7,568 nt of DNA, from assembly GCA_020351895.1 (NCBI GenBank), contig CP070672.1, positions 4,078,296-4,085,863 on the forward strand, read 5' to 3'. Under the pieces are notes generated by a model that did no database searches, had not been told where the DNA came from, and was given only the letters and a program-made list of their open reading frames with translations. The translations under genes and the position numbers were made by a program. Numbering within the stretch: the stretch's first letter is position 1; each line of letters starts with the position of its first letter. The DNA is from Thermoplasmata archaeon. GTDB taxonomy: Archaea > Thermoplasmatota > Thermoplasmata > GCA-020350865. This document shows positions 1-7,064 of the stretch, in pieces.

Positions 1-3000
1 ATGATAATAGGTTCGGGCCCCATAATAATCGGCCAGGCTGCAGAGTTTGACTTCTCGGGATCCCAGGCATGCCAATCCGTAAGAGAGGAGGGATACGAGA
101 CAATTTTAGTGAATTCAAACCCTGCAACCATTCAAACGGACATGGAGATGGCGGATACTGTTTACATTGAGCCTCTCACCCAAAAATTCGTGGAAAGAAT
201 CATTGAAAAGGAGCGCCCTTCAGGAATACTCTCGGGTATGGGGGGACAGACTGCCTTGAACATGTGCAGCGAGCTTGCGGAAAGTGGCTTTCTAAAAAAG
301 TATGGTGTGGAACTTTTGGGAACGCAGCTTGAGGCCATTGCAACAGCAGAAGATAGGGATCTGTTCAGGGAGCTCATGCATAAAATAAAAGAGCCTGTTC
401 CAAAAAGTCGGGCATGCGGCTCCATTGAAGAGGCCCTAAATACCGTGGAAGAGGTCAACGGCTATCCTGTGCTAATAAGACCAGCCTACACCCTTGGCGG
501 AACAGGAGGGGGAATCGCCCATAATAAAGAGGACTTGGAGTCGGTTGTTGGAAGAGGTCTGGTCTATTCAAGGATACATCAGGTTCTCATCGAGGAGAGC
601 GTTTTAGGATGGAAGGAATACGAGTATGAAGTGATGCGGGATTCAGTGAACACCTGCATTACAGTTTGCAACATGGAAAACCTGGATGCCATGGGAATCC
701 ATACCGGGGAGAGCATTGTGATCGCTCCCGCCCAAACCTTAAGTGATGATGATCATCAAATGCTTCGCTCGGCTGCGTTGAAAATCATCCGGGCATTGAA
801 AATTGAAGGTGGATGCAACATTCAATTCGCACTGAACCACGACACAGGGGAGTACAGGGTGATAGAGGTCAATCCAAGGGTAAGCCGATCCAGTGCCTTG
901 GCATCCAAGGCCACAGGATATCCCATTGCCAGGGTGGCTGCGAAAATAGCAATTGGTTTCAGATTGGACGAAATCCCAAACTCCATCACAGGTAAAACCT
1001 ATGCATCCTTTGAGCCGACTCTAGATTATGTGATAATGAAAATCCCACGATGGCCTTTTGATAAATTCATTTCCGCTGACATGCGAATCGGCACTCAGAT
1101 GAAATCCACGGGAGAGGTAATGGCCATTGGAAGATGCGTTGAGGAGAGCCTCTTAAAGGCGATAAGATCCCTTGAGATCGACAAGATGGGATTCGAAGGA
1201 CTCGATGTCGATGATTCTGCATTAAGAGAAGAATTGAAAACACCCACGGATAAGAGATTGTTCGCCATCGCCGAGGCCATGAGGCGTGGATTCGGAAGGG
1301 ATGAAATATTGAAACTAAGCAAGTACGACCCCTTCTTCGTGCGAAAAATTCAAAATATCTTGTTTATTGAGGATCTAATCAAAGAGGAGGGTTTAAAACC
1401 AGGACCACTTAGGAAGGCAAAAAAACTCGGGTTCTCGGATTCCTATATTTCTTCCTTAATCAATGAAAATGAGAGCAATGTGAGGAGGAAAAGACAGGAT
1501 TTGGGCATAACACCGGCATACAAGATGGTTGACACATGTGCTGCCGAGTTTGAAGCCGAGACACCATATTATTATTCAACATATGCATCGCAATGCGAGA
1601 GCATACCAAGCAATAAAAAGAAGGTGGTAATAATAGGGAGCGGACCCATAAGGATAGGACAGGGCATCGAGTTCGACTATTCATGTGTGCATGCCGTTCT
1701 GGCACTAAGGGAAGAGGGGATAGAGGCCATAATGGTGAACAACAATCCTGAGACTGTTTCAACTGACTACGACATTTCAGATAAACTCTACTTCGAGCCC
1801 CTGACCTTTGAGGATGTGATGAACATTCTCGACAAGGAAAACCCGGACGGGATAATACTTCAATTTGGGGGACAAACATCCATAAACCTTGCTGCTCCCC
1901 TTCAAGAGGAGCTATCATCAAATAAAAAGCTTAAGACGAAGATCCTCGGAACCTCTTCCGAGTCAATCGATTTGGCTGAGGACAGGAAGAAATTCGAGGC
2001 CTTGATGAGAAAATTGGGTATTCCCCAACCCATGGCCGGCACAGGCCATTCCTTTGATGAGGTCAAGAATATTGCTAAGGACATAGGATACCCAGTTCTT
2101 GTCAGGCCTTCTTACGTTCTGGGTGGAAGGGCCATGGAGATAGTACAGGATGAGGTCGAGCTAGAATACTACATGAGTCATGCTGTAAAGGTATCAAAGA
2201 AACATCCCATTCTTGTGGACAAGTTTCTGAGCAATGCAATCGAGATTGATGTCGATGCCGTCTCTGATGGCGAGAATGTCTTTATCGGGGCCATCATGGA
2301 GCATATTGAGGAAGCAGGAGTGCACTCTGGGGATTCATTCTGTGTAATACCGCCCCAAACCCTCTCCAAGGAAGTTCTCAATACAGTGGAAGATTACACA
2401 AAGAAAATAGCAATGGCATTGAAGGTCGTGGGATTACTGAACATACAATATGCAGTTCAAAATGGTAATGTATATGTCTTGGAGGCAAATCCTCGAGCCT
2501 CAAGGACCGTTCCCTTTGTTTCCAAGGCCATTGGCGTGCCTTTGGCAAAGATCGCCACCAAGATCATGGTTGGACATAATCTAAATGCACTGGGCTTTAC
2601 AGATATGGTGGATATAGAGCATGTTTGTGTCAAGGCTCCGGTATTTCCATTCTTAAAATTGCCTGGTGTGGATTCCATACTCACCCCCGAAATGAAATCA
2701 ACAGGGGAGGTCATGGGTCTTGCTCCCGATTTTGGTGAGGCGTATTATAAGGCCGTTCTTTCGGCAGAGGGAAAGTTTGTCATGGAGGGAACCGCCTACG
2801 TCACAGTTAACGATGAGGACAAACCCAAGGTTCTGCCCATTGCACAAGAGCTAAAAAATCTGGGCTTCAACATCGTTGCCACCAAGGGAACTGCAACATT
2901 TCTGAGGGAAAATGGCATTGACGCCGAGACCGTGTTCACGATTACAGAGCCATACTCCCCGGATGCTCTGGATTTGATGAGAAGAGGAAAGATAAACCTG

Positions 3001-3189
3001 ATTATCAACACACCTAAACCAGGGGGAGGACCCAAAAGAGATGGACATGTAATGAGACGGCTTGCCGTGGAATTGATCATCCCTTTTATAACCACCATAC
3101 CCTCTGCGAATGCAGCAATTGAGGCCATAAAAAAGGCAAAATGCGGGGTCGTGGACGTCAAATCACTTAATGATTACTGCGCTGGCTAA
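1..3189 (+). CDS. carB: Carbamoyl phosphate synthetase large subunit, 5' end cut by window
   Basis: Cytoplasmic synthase subunit that makes carbamoyl phosphate from bicarbonate, two ATP and ammonia (channelled from glutamine by the small subunit CarA), feeding pyrimidine and arginine synthesis. The visible 1062 residues show the family's internal duplication. The first ATP-grasp half spans about 1-385 (GSGPIIIGQAAEFDFSG near residue 4; GGTGGGIAHN; EVNPRVSRSSALASKATG). The oligomerisation region is about 386-535 and ends in DTCAAEFEAETPYYYSTY. The second ATP-grasp half is about 536-925 (GSGPIRIGQGIEFDYS; RPSYVLGGRAMEIV; EANPRASRTVPFVSKA). A C-terminal MGS-like allosteric domain follows to 1062 (GTATFLRENGI, INTPKPGGG). 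Compared from memory with E. coli CarB, the first base falls at about codon 11, so the ATG at position 1 is an internal Met and the true start lies upstream of the window. Two stops in a row (TAA TAG) end the gene. No truncation or frameshift is visible inside it. CarA is not in view. Confidence 0.97.
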   Translation: MIIGSGPIIIGQAAEFDFSGSQACQSVREEGYETILVNSNPATIQTDMEMADTVYIEPLTQKFVERIIEKERPSGILSGMGGQTALNMCSELAESGFLKKYGVELLGTQLEAIATAEDRDLFRELMHKIKEPVPKSRACGSIEEALNTVEEVNGYPVLIRPAYTLGGTGGGIAHNKEDLESVVGRGLVYSRIHQVLIEESVLGWKEYEYEVMRDSVNTCITVCNMENLDAMGIHTGESIVIAPAQTLSDDDHQMLRSAALKIIRALKIEGGCNIQFALNHDTGEYRVIEVNPRVSRSSALASKATGYPIARVAAKIAIGFRLDEIPNSITGKTYASFEPTLDYVIMKIPRWPFDKFISADMRIGTQMKSTGEVMAIGRCVEESLLKAIRSLEIDKMGFEGLDVDDSALREELKTPTDKRLFAIAEAMRRGFGRDEILKLSKYDPFFVRKIQNILFIEDLIKEEGLKPGPLRKAKKLGFSDSYISSLINENESNVRRKRQDLGITPAYKMVDTCAAEFEAETPYYYSTYASQCESIPSNKKKVVIIGSGPIRIGQGIEFDYSCVHAVLALREEGIEAIMVNNNPETVSTDYDISDKLYFEPLTFEDVMNILDKENPDGIILQFGGQTSINLAAPLQEELSSNKKLKTKILGTSSESIDLAEDRKKFEALMRKLGIPQPMAGTGHSFDEVKNIAKDIGYPVLVRPSYVLGGRAMEIVQDEVELEYYMSHAVKVSKKHPILVDKFLSNAIEIDVDAVSDGENVFIGAIMEHIEEAGVHSGDSFCVIPPQTLSKEVLNTVEDYTKKIAMALKVVGLLNIQYAVQNGNVYVLEANPRASRTVPFVSKAIGVPLAKIATKIMVGHNLNALGFTDMVDIEHVCVKAPVFPFLKLPGVDSILTPEMKSTGEVMGLAPDFGEAYYKAVLSAEGKFVMEGTAYVTVNDEDKPKVLPIAQELKNLGFNIVATKGTATFLRENGIDAETVFTITEPYSPDALDLMRRGKINLIINTPKPGGGPKRDGHVMRRLAVELIIPFITTIPSANAAIEAIKKAKCGVVDVKSLNDYCAG

Positions 3190-3201
3190 TAGAAGCTTCT
3201 A
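3190..3201. repeat. 12-base perfect palindrome at carB 3' end
   Basis: TAGAAGCTTCTA begins immediately after the carB stop codon and supplies a second in-frame TAG. It is perfectly self-complementary. On the + strand it is followed by an A-rich, not T-rich, stretch, so it does not look like a bacterial-type terminator for carB. It may be chance or part of a bidirectional 3' end between the convergent genes. Confidence 0.4.
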
Positions 3202-3220
3202 AAAATAAAAAAGAAGAAAG
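3201..3220 (-). terminator. T-run terminator of the propeller gene
   Basis: Read on the minus strand, this stretch is a pyrimidine/T tract with runs of six and five T, starting about 15 bases past the TAA stop of the gene at 3235-4842. Archaeal transcription commonly ends at such T-runs without a hairpin. It sits in the 45-base gap between two convergent genes. I see no matching T-run for carB on the + strand. Confidence 0.5.
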
Positions 3221-3234
3221 AGATGATATGGCTT

Positions 3235-4842
3235 TTATAGCATATATTCAAGGTACTTGATTAGCTGATCGATCATCTCTGTGAGGTCATCTTGGGCGTA
3301 ATCACACGTTATCCAGTCGTTATTTCCCTCACCATCCATCTTTGGCCTGATATCATTTGTCAATTTGCTTATTGCGCTCTCGTAATTCTCATCCATCATC
3401 ATCTTTCTGATTTCTTCCAGCTTATTTACCAAGGTATTTTTTCTATTATCGGCGTTGTTCTTGAAGCACTCATCTGGAAGGCCAAGGATGTACTCGATAA
3501 TTTTATCGAGCAGGTCGAAGAGATCAAATCCGTTCTCAAGGCATATATAATTACCACCGATTCTGATTAATATCTCAGCCAGTCCATCTCCGTTTAGGTC
3601 CACCACCAAAGGCCCTCCAATCCAATTACCGTCTGAATCATAGATCCAGTCCACAGAGCCGTCTTTTGCGTTGATGCTGAAAAGGTCGGGATTGCCGCCC
3701 ACCAGTACCTCTATTTCACCATCACCATCGATATCTGCTGTTATCAAACCAGGACCCATGAAGTTGTCTCCAAATGGCTCTGCTGTGTAGATTATGGATC
3801 CGTCTGTTCCCTTATAAGCTATCAGAACTTGATCATTGGAATCTATGGCAAGGATATCGAGTAGTTCATCTCCATCCACATCATATAGGGTAGGTGATGA
3901 GTAGAAATATGTGTGCTCCTCATTACTCCATAAAAGGGTACCATCATTTTCATAAACCATGACAACACCCAATATCCCAATACTTTCACATCCAAAGGAG
4001 AGTATTATTATTTCATCCAAATCGTCACCATCGACATCTGCAAATATGGGAGTTCCAGCCACACCATAACCAACGTTTATCTCCCAATCAAGGCTCCCGT
4101 CAACCTCGAAAAGCCTCGTTATTGCATGATTGTCCACGACAAGTATTTCATCAATTCCATCCTCATCTATATCTCCGATTGGAGAAGTTGCGCGGATGAA
4201 ATGCTCAAATTCACTCTCCCATAGTATTGTTCCATCAGGTCCATTTAGGGCATAGAAATTGCGGTTATCAGAACCAATAAGCACATCCAATTTTCCATCA
4301 TCATTAATATCGTACAAGGAAGGGGCACACTCGAACCCTTTCTCATATATTGCACCTTTGTCCAAGGTGGAGAAGGTCCAAAGTAGGGTCCCGTCCTCAC
4401 CGTTTAACGCATAGAGATTGGGATCTCCTCCGTATAGGTAAAACCCACCTATAACAACCTCATTTTTTTCGTCCCCATCTATATCACCAATGGCAGCTGG
4501 AGCATATATTGGTCCCTCACCTTCATAATCCCAAATCTTTTGGCCATCTTCATCCACTGCATAGATTATTCCGTCAGCGGTACCGAAGACAACCTCGATT
4601 TTTCCATCGTTGTTGACATCTCCGGCTATTGGTGGCGAGCCACCAGTGGATCCAGAATCAAAATTCCATCTTGCATCTGGCTCGATTATATTGCTTGTTA
4701 GATATGAAATGCCTGTCCTTTTTTGATCGTACCTGTATATAGAAGGTCCAGATTCACCCAATGCTGGCATCACAATGGTGAAGAGAACTGCAAATACCAT
4801 CAAAACCGTCAATAATCCCTTTCTTTTCCATACCTCGAACAT
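3235..4842 (-). CDS. Secreted VCBS/FG-GAP-like beta-propeller protein with helical C-terminal module
   Basis: Function unknown; predicted exported, with its propeller outside the cytoplasm. Residues 1-29 form a Sec-type signal peptide (WKRKG n-region, hydrophobic 10-28, probable cleavage near ALG-ES). Eight acidic calcium-type loops of the form D-x-[DN]-x-D-x-x-x-[DE] begin at residues 75, 120, 178, 224, 269, 321, 370 and 415, spaced 45-58 residues apart. Between them lie PQQ-like strands such as YALNGEDGTLLWTF and YALNGPDGTILWESE. Together they suggest a seven- or eight-bladed propeller that binds Ca2+. Residues about 440-535 are helical (NKLEEIRKMM, AISKLTNDIRPKMDG, NDWIT) and resemble, from memory, the helical C-terminal modules (FIMAH-like) found on many exported archaeal and bacterial proteins. 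Cys459 and Cys513 in this tail could form a disulfide. No membrane anchor or sorting signal is evident after the signal peptide. The start is supported by a strong Shine-Dalgarno sequence 6 bases upstream. The specific ligand or partner cannot be told; adhesion or surface binding is a guess. Confidence 0.88.
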   Translation of the reverse strand: MFEVWKRKGLLTVLMVFAVLFTIVMPALGESGPSIYRYDQKRTGISYLTSNIIEPDARWNFDSGSTGGSPPIAGDVNNDGKIEVVFGTADGIIYAVDEDGQKIWDYEGEGPIYAPAAIGDIDGDEKNEVVIGGFYLYGGDPNLYALNGEDGTLLWTFSTLDKGAIYEKGFECAPSLYDINDDGKLDVLIGSDNRNFYALNGPDGTILWESEFEHFIRATSPIGDIDEDGIDEILVVDNHAITRLFEVDGSLDWEINVGYGVAGTPIFADVDGDDLDEIIILSFGCESIGILGVVMVYENDGTLLWSNEEHTYFYSSPTLYDVDGDELLDILAIDSNDQVLIAYKGTDGSIIYTAEPFGDNFMGPGLITADIDGDGEIEVLVGGNPDLFSINAKDGSVDWIYDSDGNWIGGPLVVDLNGDGLAEILIRIGGNYICLENGFDLFDLLDKIIEYILGLPDECFKNNADNRKNTLVNKLEEIRKMMMDENYESAISKLTNDIRPKMDGEGNNDWITCDYAQDDLTEMIDQLIKYLEYML

Positions 4843-4848
4843 AATGAA

Positions 4849-4856
4849 ACCCCCTT
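4849..4856 (-). promoter_or_regulatory. Ribosome binding site of the propeller gene
   Basis: On the minus strand AAGGGGGT lies 6 bases before the ATG at 4842. It resembles the AGGAGGTGAT consensus and fixes that ATG as the start, which also gives a complete signal peptide. Confidence 0.6.
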
Positions 4857-4863
4857 ACATTAT

Positions 4864-4881
4864 AACATATTGTAATATGTT
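4864..4881. promoter_or_regulatory. 18-base perfect inverted repeat, candidate operator
   Basis: AACATATT-GT-AATATGTT has perfect 8-base arms around a 2-base centre. It lies 21-38 bases upstream of the propeller start codon, just upstream of its Shine-Dalgarno sequence. The 2-base loop is too short for an RNA hairpin, so a DNA site for a dimeric regulator is more likely than a transcript structure. AT-richness makes chance palindromes easier, so the operator role is an inference. Confidence 0.4.
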
Positions 4882-4936
4882 TTATTACACTTAAACTTTA
4901 CTCTAAACTCTATGTATTGTGAAGTTTTCAAGGATT

Positions 4937-4946
4937 ATTTATAAAT
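4937..4946 (-). promoter_or_regulatory. Candidate TATA box for the propeller gene
   Basis: ATTTATAAAT fits the archaeal TATA-box pattern and is self-complementary. On the minus strand transcription would begin near 4915, giving a leader of roughly 70 bases that contains the inverted repeat at 4864-4881. A closer, weaker AT-rich box overlapping that repeat is an alternative. Confidence 0.35.
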
Positions 4947-4967
4947 TCAATGTTCAACTAATATTAT

Positions 4968-4985
4968 AAAATAAATAAAAAATAT
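4968..4985 (-). terminator. T-run terminator of trmI
   Basis: On the minus strand, a run of six T followed by further short T-runs starts about 36 bases after the trmI TAG stop. This is typical of archaeal intrinsic termination and would separate trmI from the propeller gene, which appears to have its own promoter. The gap 4843-5020 holds no other gene that I can see. Confidence 0.45.
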
Positions 4986-5020
4986 CTCATACCTCATCTT
5001 TTACGTATTTTATAGTCTAA

Positions 5021-5788
5021 CTATTTGACCTTCCTTCCAATGGTCACGTAACCAGTATGACCAAGGGTATCAAAACTCGGTCGGGTGCCTCTATCACCCA
5101 CCACCATCTCCCTTTGCATGGTCTCTAGGGTTTTAACCCCCTCTAATCCTAAGTCCTTCATCTCCTTCACAGTCTTCTCCACCTGATTAACAGTAGGGGA
5201 GTAACATGCGATATGCCCTCCTAATTTGAGTACGGCTATTGCATTATTCAGGGCATCCCAAGGATTCGGTATGTCAAGGACCACAGAATCGACTTCTTTT
5301 TCATTTATCGTCTCAGTTACATCGCCTCTTTTGAATTCCACGAAGTCATTAAGGCCAGCACTTACGAGATTTTTCTTGGCGATTTTAATGAAGTCCTCCC
5401 TTTTCTCATAAGAGATAACCCTCCCCTTCGGCCTTACAGAATTTGCTAAAAGTATTGTTAATGCACCAGAGCCTGCCCCACCCTCTACAACCCTGTCCCC
5501 CGATTTTATATCGCAATAAAAGACTATGAACATTCCATCCTTTGGAAGGATGATCTGCGCCTTACGCTCCATGGCTGAAATCTTATCATAAATTGAAGGA
5601 GCGAAAATCATGAATTTTCTGCCACCTATTTCAATTCTTTCGTAAAAATCCTTTCCTATGAGCTCTTTAGGATTGTAAACCCCAAGGCCTTTAATCTTCT
5701 GAATCTCATCCTTTATGATCATGGGGATCCTGTTCCCCCGATCATCAATAATAACCACTGAGTCGGCTTCTTTTACGGTCCTCGACAT
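5021..5788 (-). CDS. trmI: tRNA (adenine-N1)-methyltransferase, TrmI/Trm61 family
   Basis: Transfers a methyl group from S-adenosylmethionine to N1 of adenine in the T-loop of tRNA. Archaeal members characterised in Pyrococcus act at A57 and A58; which positions this one uses is not visible. The 255 residues match the usual length. An N-terminal small beta domain (1-75) precedes the Rossmann-type methyltransferase domain. Motif I is VVEGGAGSGALT at 100-111, with the acidic ribose-binding Glu of VISYEKRED at 128. The catalytic-side motif is LDIPNPW at 171-177. The family's C-terminal signature runs from ETMQRE (222-227) to GHTGYVTIGRK (243-253). The start at 5788 is firm on one side because an in-frame TAG lies two codons upstream. 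No Shine-Dalgarno sequence is seen, and a TATA-like box sits about 27 bases before the ATG, so the message may be leaderless. The gene is divergent from the deacetylase gene. Confidence 0.93.
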   Translation of the reverse strand: MSRTVKEADSVVIIDDRGNRIPMIIKDEIQKIKGLGVYNPKELIGKDFYERIEIGGRKFMIFAPSIYDKISAMERKAQIILPKDGMFIVFYCDIKSGDRVVEGGAGSGALTILLANSVRPKGRVISYEKREDFIKIAKKNLVSAGLNDFVEFKRGDVTETINEKEVDSVVLDIPNPWDALNNAIAVLKLGGHIACYSPTVNQVEKTVKEMKDLGLEGVKTLETMQREMVVGDRGTRPSFDTLGHTGYVTIGRKVK

Positions 5789-5811
5789 AGGCTATCATAG
5801 ATTGATGTTGG

Positions 5812-5829
5812 TATAAAAAGATTTTTATA
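5812..5829. promoter_or_regulatory. Back-to-back TATA-like boxes forming an 18-base inverted repeat
   Basis: TATAAAAA-GA-TTTTTATA is a perfect inverted repeat in the divergent gap 5789-5895. Read leftwards, the box at 5812-5819 is TTTTTATA centred about 27 bases before the trmI ATG, the right distance for a transcript starting at that ATG. Read rightwards, the box at 5822-5829 would start a deacetylase transcript near 5852 with a leader of about 44 bases. A second weak rightward box (CATAATAAAG, about 5855-5864) is possible. Confidence 0.5.
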
Positions 5830-5885
5830 ATCATAAAAAACATACGGTTGAAAACATAATAAAGAGCACTATCCAGGGACACACC

Positions 5886-5890
5886 GGTGA
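5886..5890 (+). promoter_or_regulatory. Ribosome binding site deciding the deacetylase start
   Basis: GGTGA, complementary to the 16S rRNA 3' end, lies 5 bases before the ATG at 5896. The GTG at 5887 is in frame but is part of this site, so it is unlikely to be the start codon. Confidence 0.6.
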
Positions 5891-5895
5891 CTGTA

Positions 5896-6978
5896 ATGGT
5901 CATGACAGATAAGAACAAAACAGCAATCATTTACAATAGTTCACACATTGGTCATAAGCCAGGAACCAGTAGTCCCGAGAATCCCGAGAGATTAACGAGT
6001 ATTATGGATTTTTTAGAGAATGAGGCAAAGGTATTCGATCATAACTGCGTTCTCATTAAAGATTTTGAGCCGGCAAGAGAAGAGGATGCACTTCTTGTTC
6101 ATGAGATGAGATATATCGATTTTATGAAAAAATACTGCAAGCGAGGAGGAGGGTTCCTTGGGGACAGCACATATTTAACCAAGGGATCCTTTGAACATGC
6201 TCTATTAGCAGTGGGAGGTGCAATCAAGGCATCAGAGCTCGTTTTGCAACGTCGATTCGATACTTCCTTTGCCTTGATAAGACCCCCAGGTCATCATGCC
6301 AGCAAGGATAGGCATGGTGGGTATTGCATACTCAATAACGCCGCAATATTGGCAAGATATCTCCAGAATTGGAGAGGACTTAAGAAAATCATGATAGTTG
6401 ATTGGGATGCCCATGCCGCAGATGGAACAATGAAGATCTTCTATGAAGATCCTACTGTTGTTACCATTTCATTGCATCAGGACCCCATCGATTTCTATCC
6501 CCACAATGGTTTCATGAGGCAGATAGGAGCCCGTGAGGGCAGGGGAACTAATATAAATGTTGTCCTCCCCAAAACCTCGGGTGATGACGAATATCTATTG
6601 GCTATTGAAGAGATCGTTTTGCCAATATTCCATCAATTCTCCCCCGACTTCGTCATTGGCTGCAATGGTTTTGACGCCCATTTCAGCGAACAGAACACTA
6701 ATTTGAGGATGACATGTGAGGGTTATTACGATCTCGTGAAAAAACTCAAAGAAGAGATGACAGGAAAATTCACCATTCTCATGGAAGGTGGGTACACAAA
6801 ATTCAATGGAAAGCTTACCCACTCAATAATCGCTGCTTTGACAGGTAAAGATGTACCATACACCAAGGAGATCGACATACGAAGCGATTCTCTCTTTAAG
6901 GAGGGCACACCCCGTAAAACCTTCGAGAAGAACCTGAAAAACATCAAACAGTTACTTTTAGGATTCTACAAGTTGTAA
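5896..6978 (+). CDS. Zinc-dependent deacetylase, histone deacetylase superfamily
   Basis: Predicted cytoplasmic hydrolase that removes acetyl groups from amines. Superfamily members act on acetyl-lysine in proteins, acetylpolyamines or acetoin-system targets; the substrate here is not readable from sequence. Numbered from the ATG at 5896 (360 residues), the N-terminus carries the family pattern HKPGTSSPENPERL (20-33). The charge-relay pair His133-His134 lies in RPPGHHASKDRHGGYCILNNAA. Zinc ligands are Asp171 and His173 in VDWDAHAADGT and Asp260 in NGFDAHF. The transition-state Tyr300 is in EGGY. All catalytic residues are present, so it should be active. The common HHGNGT sequence is HAADGT here; the zinc-binding His is kept and the following His is replaced by Ala. 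The start was chosen because GGTGA precedes this ATG by 5 bases; a GTG start at 5887 would add three residues and ATG 5902 would remove two. Possible archaeal targets include chromatin proteins such as Alba, or polyamines; this is inference. It is divergent from trmI with no functional link evident. Confidence 0.93.
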   Translation: MVMTDKNKTAIIYNSSHIGHKPGTSSPENPERLTSIMDFLENEAKVFDHNCVLIKDFEPAREEDALLVHEMRYIDFMKKYCKRGGGFLGDSTYLTKGSFEHALLAVGGAIKASELVLQRRFDTSFALIRPPGHHASKDRHGGYCILNNAAILARYLQNWRGLKKIMIVDWDAHAADGTMKIFYEDPTVVTISLHQDPIDFYPHNGFMRQIGAREGRGTNINVVLPKTSGDDEYLLAIEEIVLPIFHQFSPDFVIGCNGFDAHFSEQNTNLRMTCEGYYDLVKKLKEEMTGKFTILMEGGYTKFNGKLTHSIIAALTGKDVPYTKEIDIRSDSLFKEGTPRKTFEKNLKNIKQLLLGFYKL

Positions 6979-6997
6979 TTCCATCTTCTTGGTACCC

Positions 6998-7006
6998 TAT
7001 TTTATT
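6998..7006 (+). terminator. Weak T-rich terminator candidate after the deacetylase gene
   Basis: TATTTTATT, 19 bases after the TAA stop, is the only T-rich tract before the next promoter. The run is short, so read-through into the downstream genes cannot be excluded. Confidence 0.25.
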
Positions 7007-7020
7007 CCCTGCAACGACTC

Positions 7021-7031
7021 GATATATTTAT
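7021..7031 (+). promoter_or_regulatory. TATA box for the small-gene pair
   Basis: GATATATTTAT matches the archaeal TATA-box pattern. A start about 25 bases downstream falls near 7050, giving a short leader of about 15 bases that just includes the GGTGA at 7056. This spacing supports independent transcription of the two small genes at the right end. Confidence 0.5.
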
Positions 7032-7055
7032 GTATTCAGTATCACATTCAGTTTC

Positions 7056-7060
7056 GGTGA
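7056..7060 (+). promoter_or_regulatory. Ribosome binding site for a GTG start
   Basis: GGTGA lies 4 bases before the GTG at 7065. It is the same pentamer as in front of the deacetylase gene and is the main evidence for a GTG start, since the only internal ATG codons in that frame are near its C-terminus. Confidence 0.6.
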
Positions 7061-7064
7061 ATGT

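Noticed and set aside
1..3. ATG at the first base as the true carB start
   Set aside because: It aligns with about residue 11 of the family, a hydrophobic position just before GxGPIxIGQ. The gene must begin upstream of the window.
1460..1921. 153-codon open frame on the minus strand inside carB
   Set aside because: It is antisense to the conserved linker and second ATP-grasp half of CarB. Its translation is rich in Ser, Cys, Pro and Leu without any recognisable domain, and no promoter or ribosome binding site stands out.
3292..3570. 92-codon open frame on the plus strand opposite the propeller gene's 3' part
   Set aside because: It is the complement of the helical tail, whose codons make family sense on the minus strand. 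The hydrophobic look of the antisense product is a by-product of this.
4918..4990. Possible origin-like or ncRNA-bearing AT-rich stretch between trmI and the propeller gene
   Set aside because: It is explained by a T-run terminator and a TATA box; no repeated origin boxes or stable long hairpin were seen.
5887..5889. GTG as start of the deacetylase gene
   Set aside because: The GTG is inside the GGTGA ribosome binding site for ATG 5896; no separate ribosome binding site precedes it.
5745..5930. 61-codon minus-strand frame overlapping the trmI start and its promoter
   Set aside because: It covers the divergent promoter region and the first codons of both flanking genes in another frame; the product is unlike any known family.
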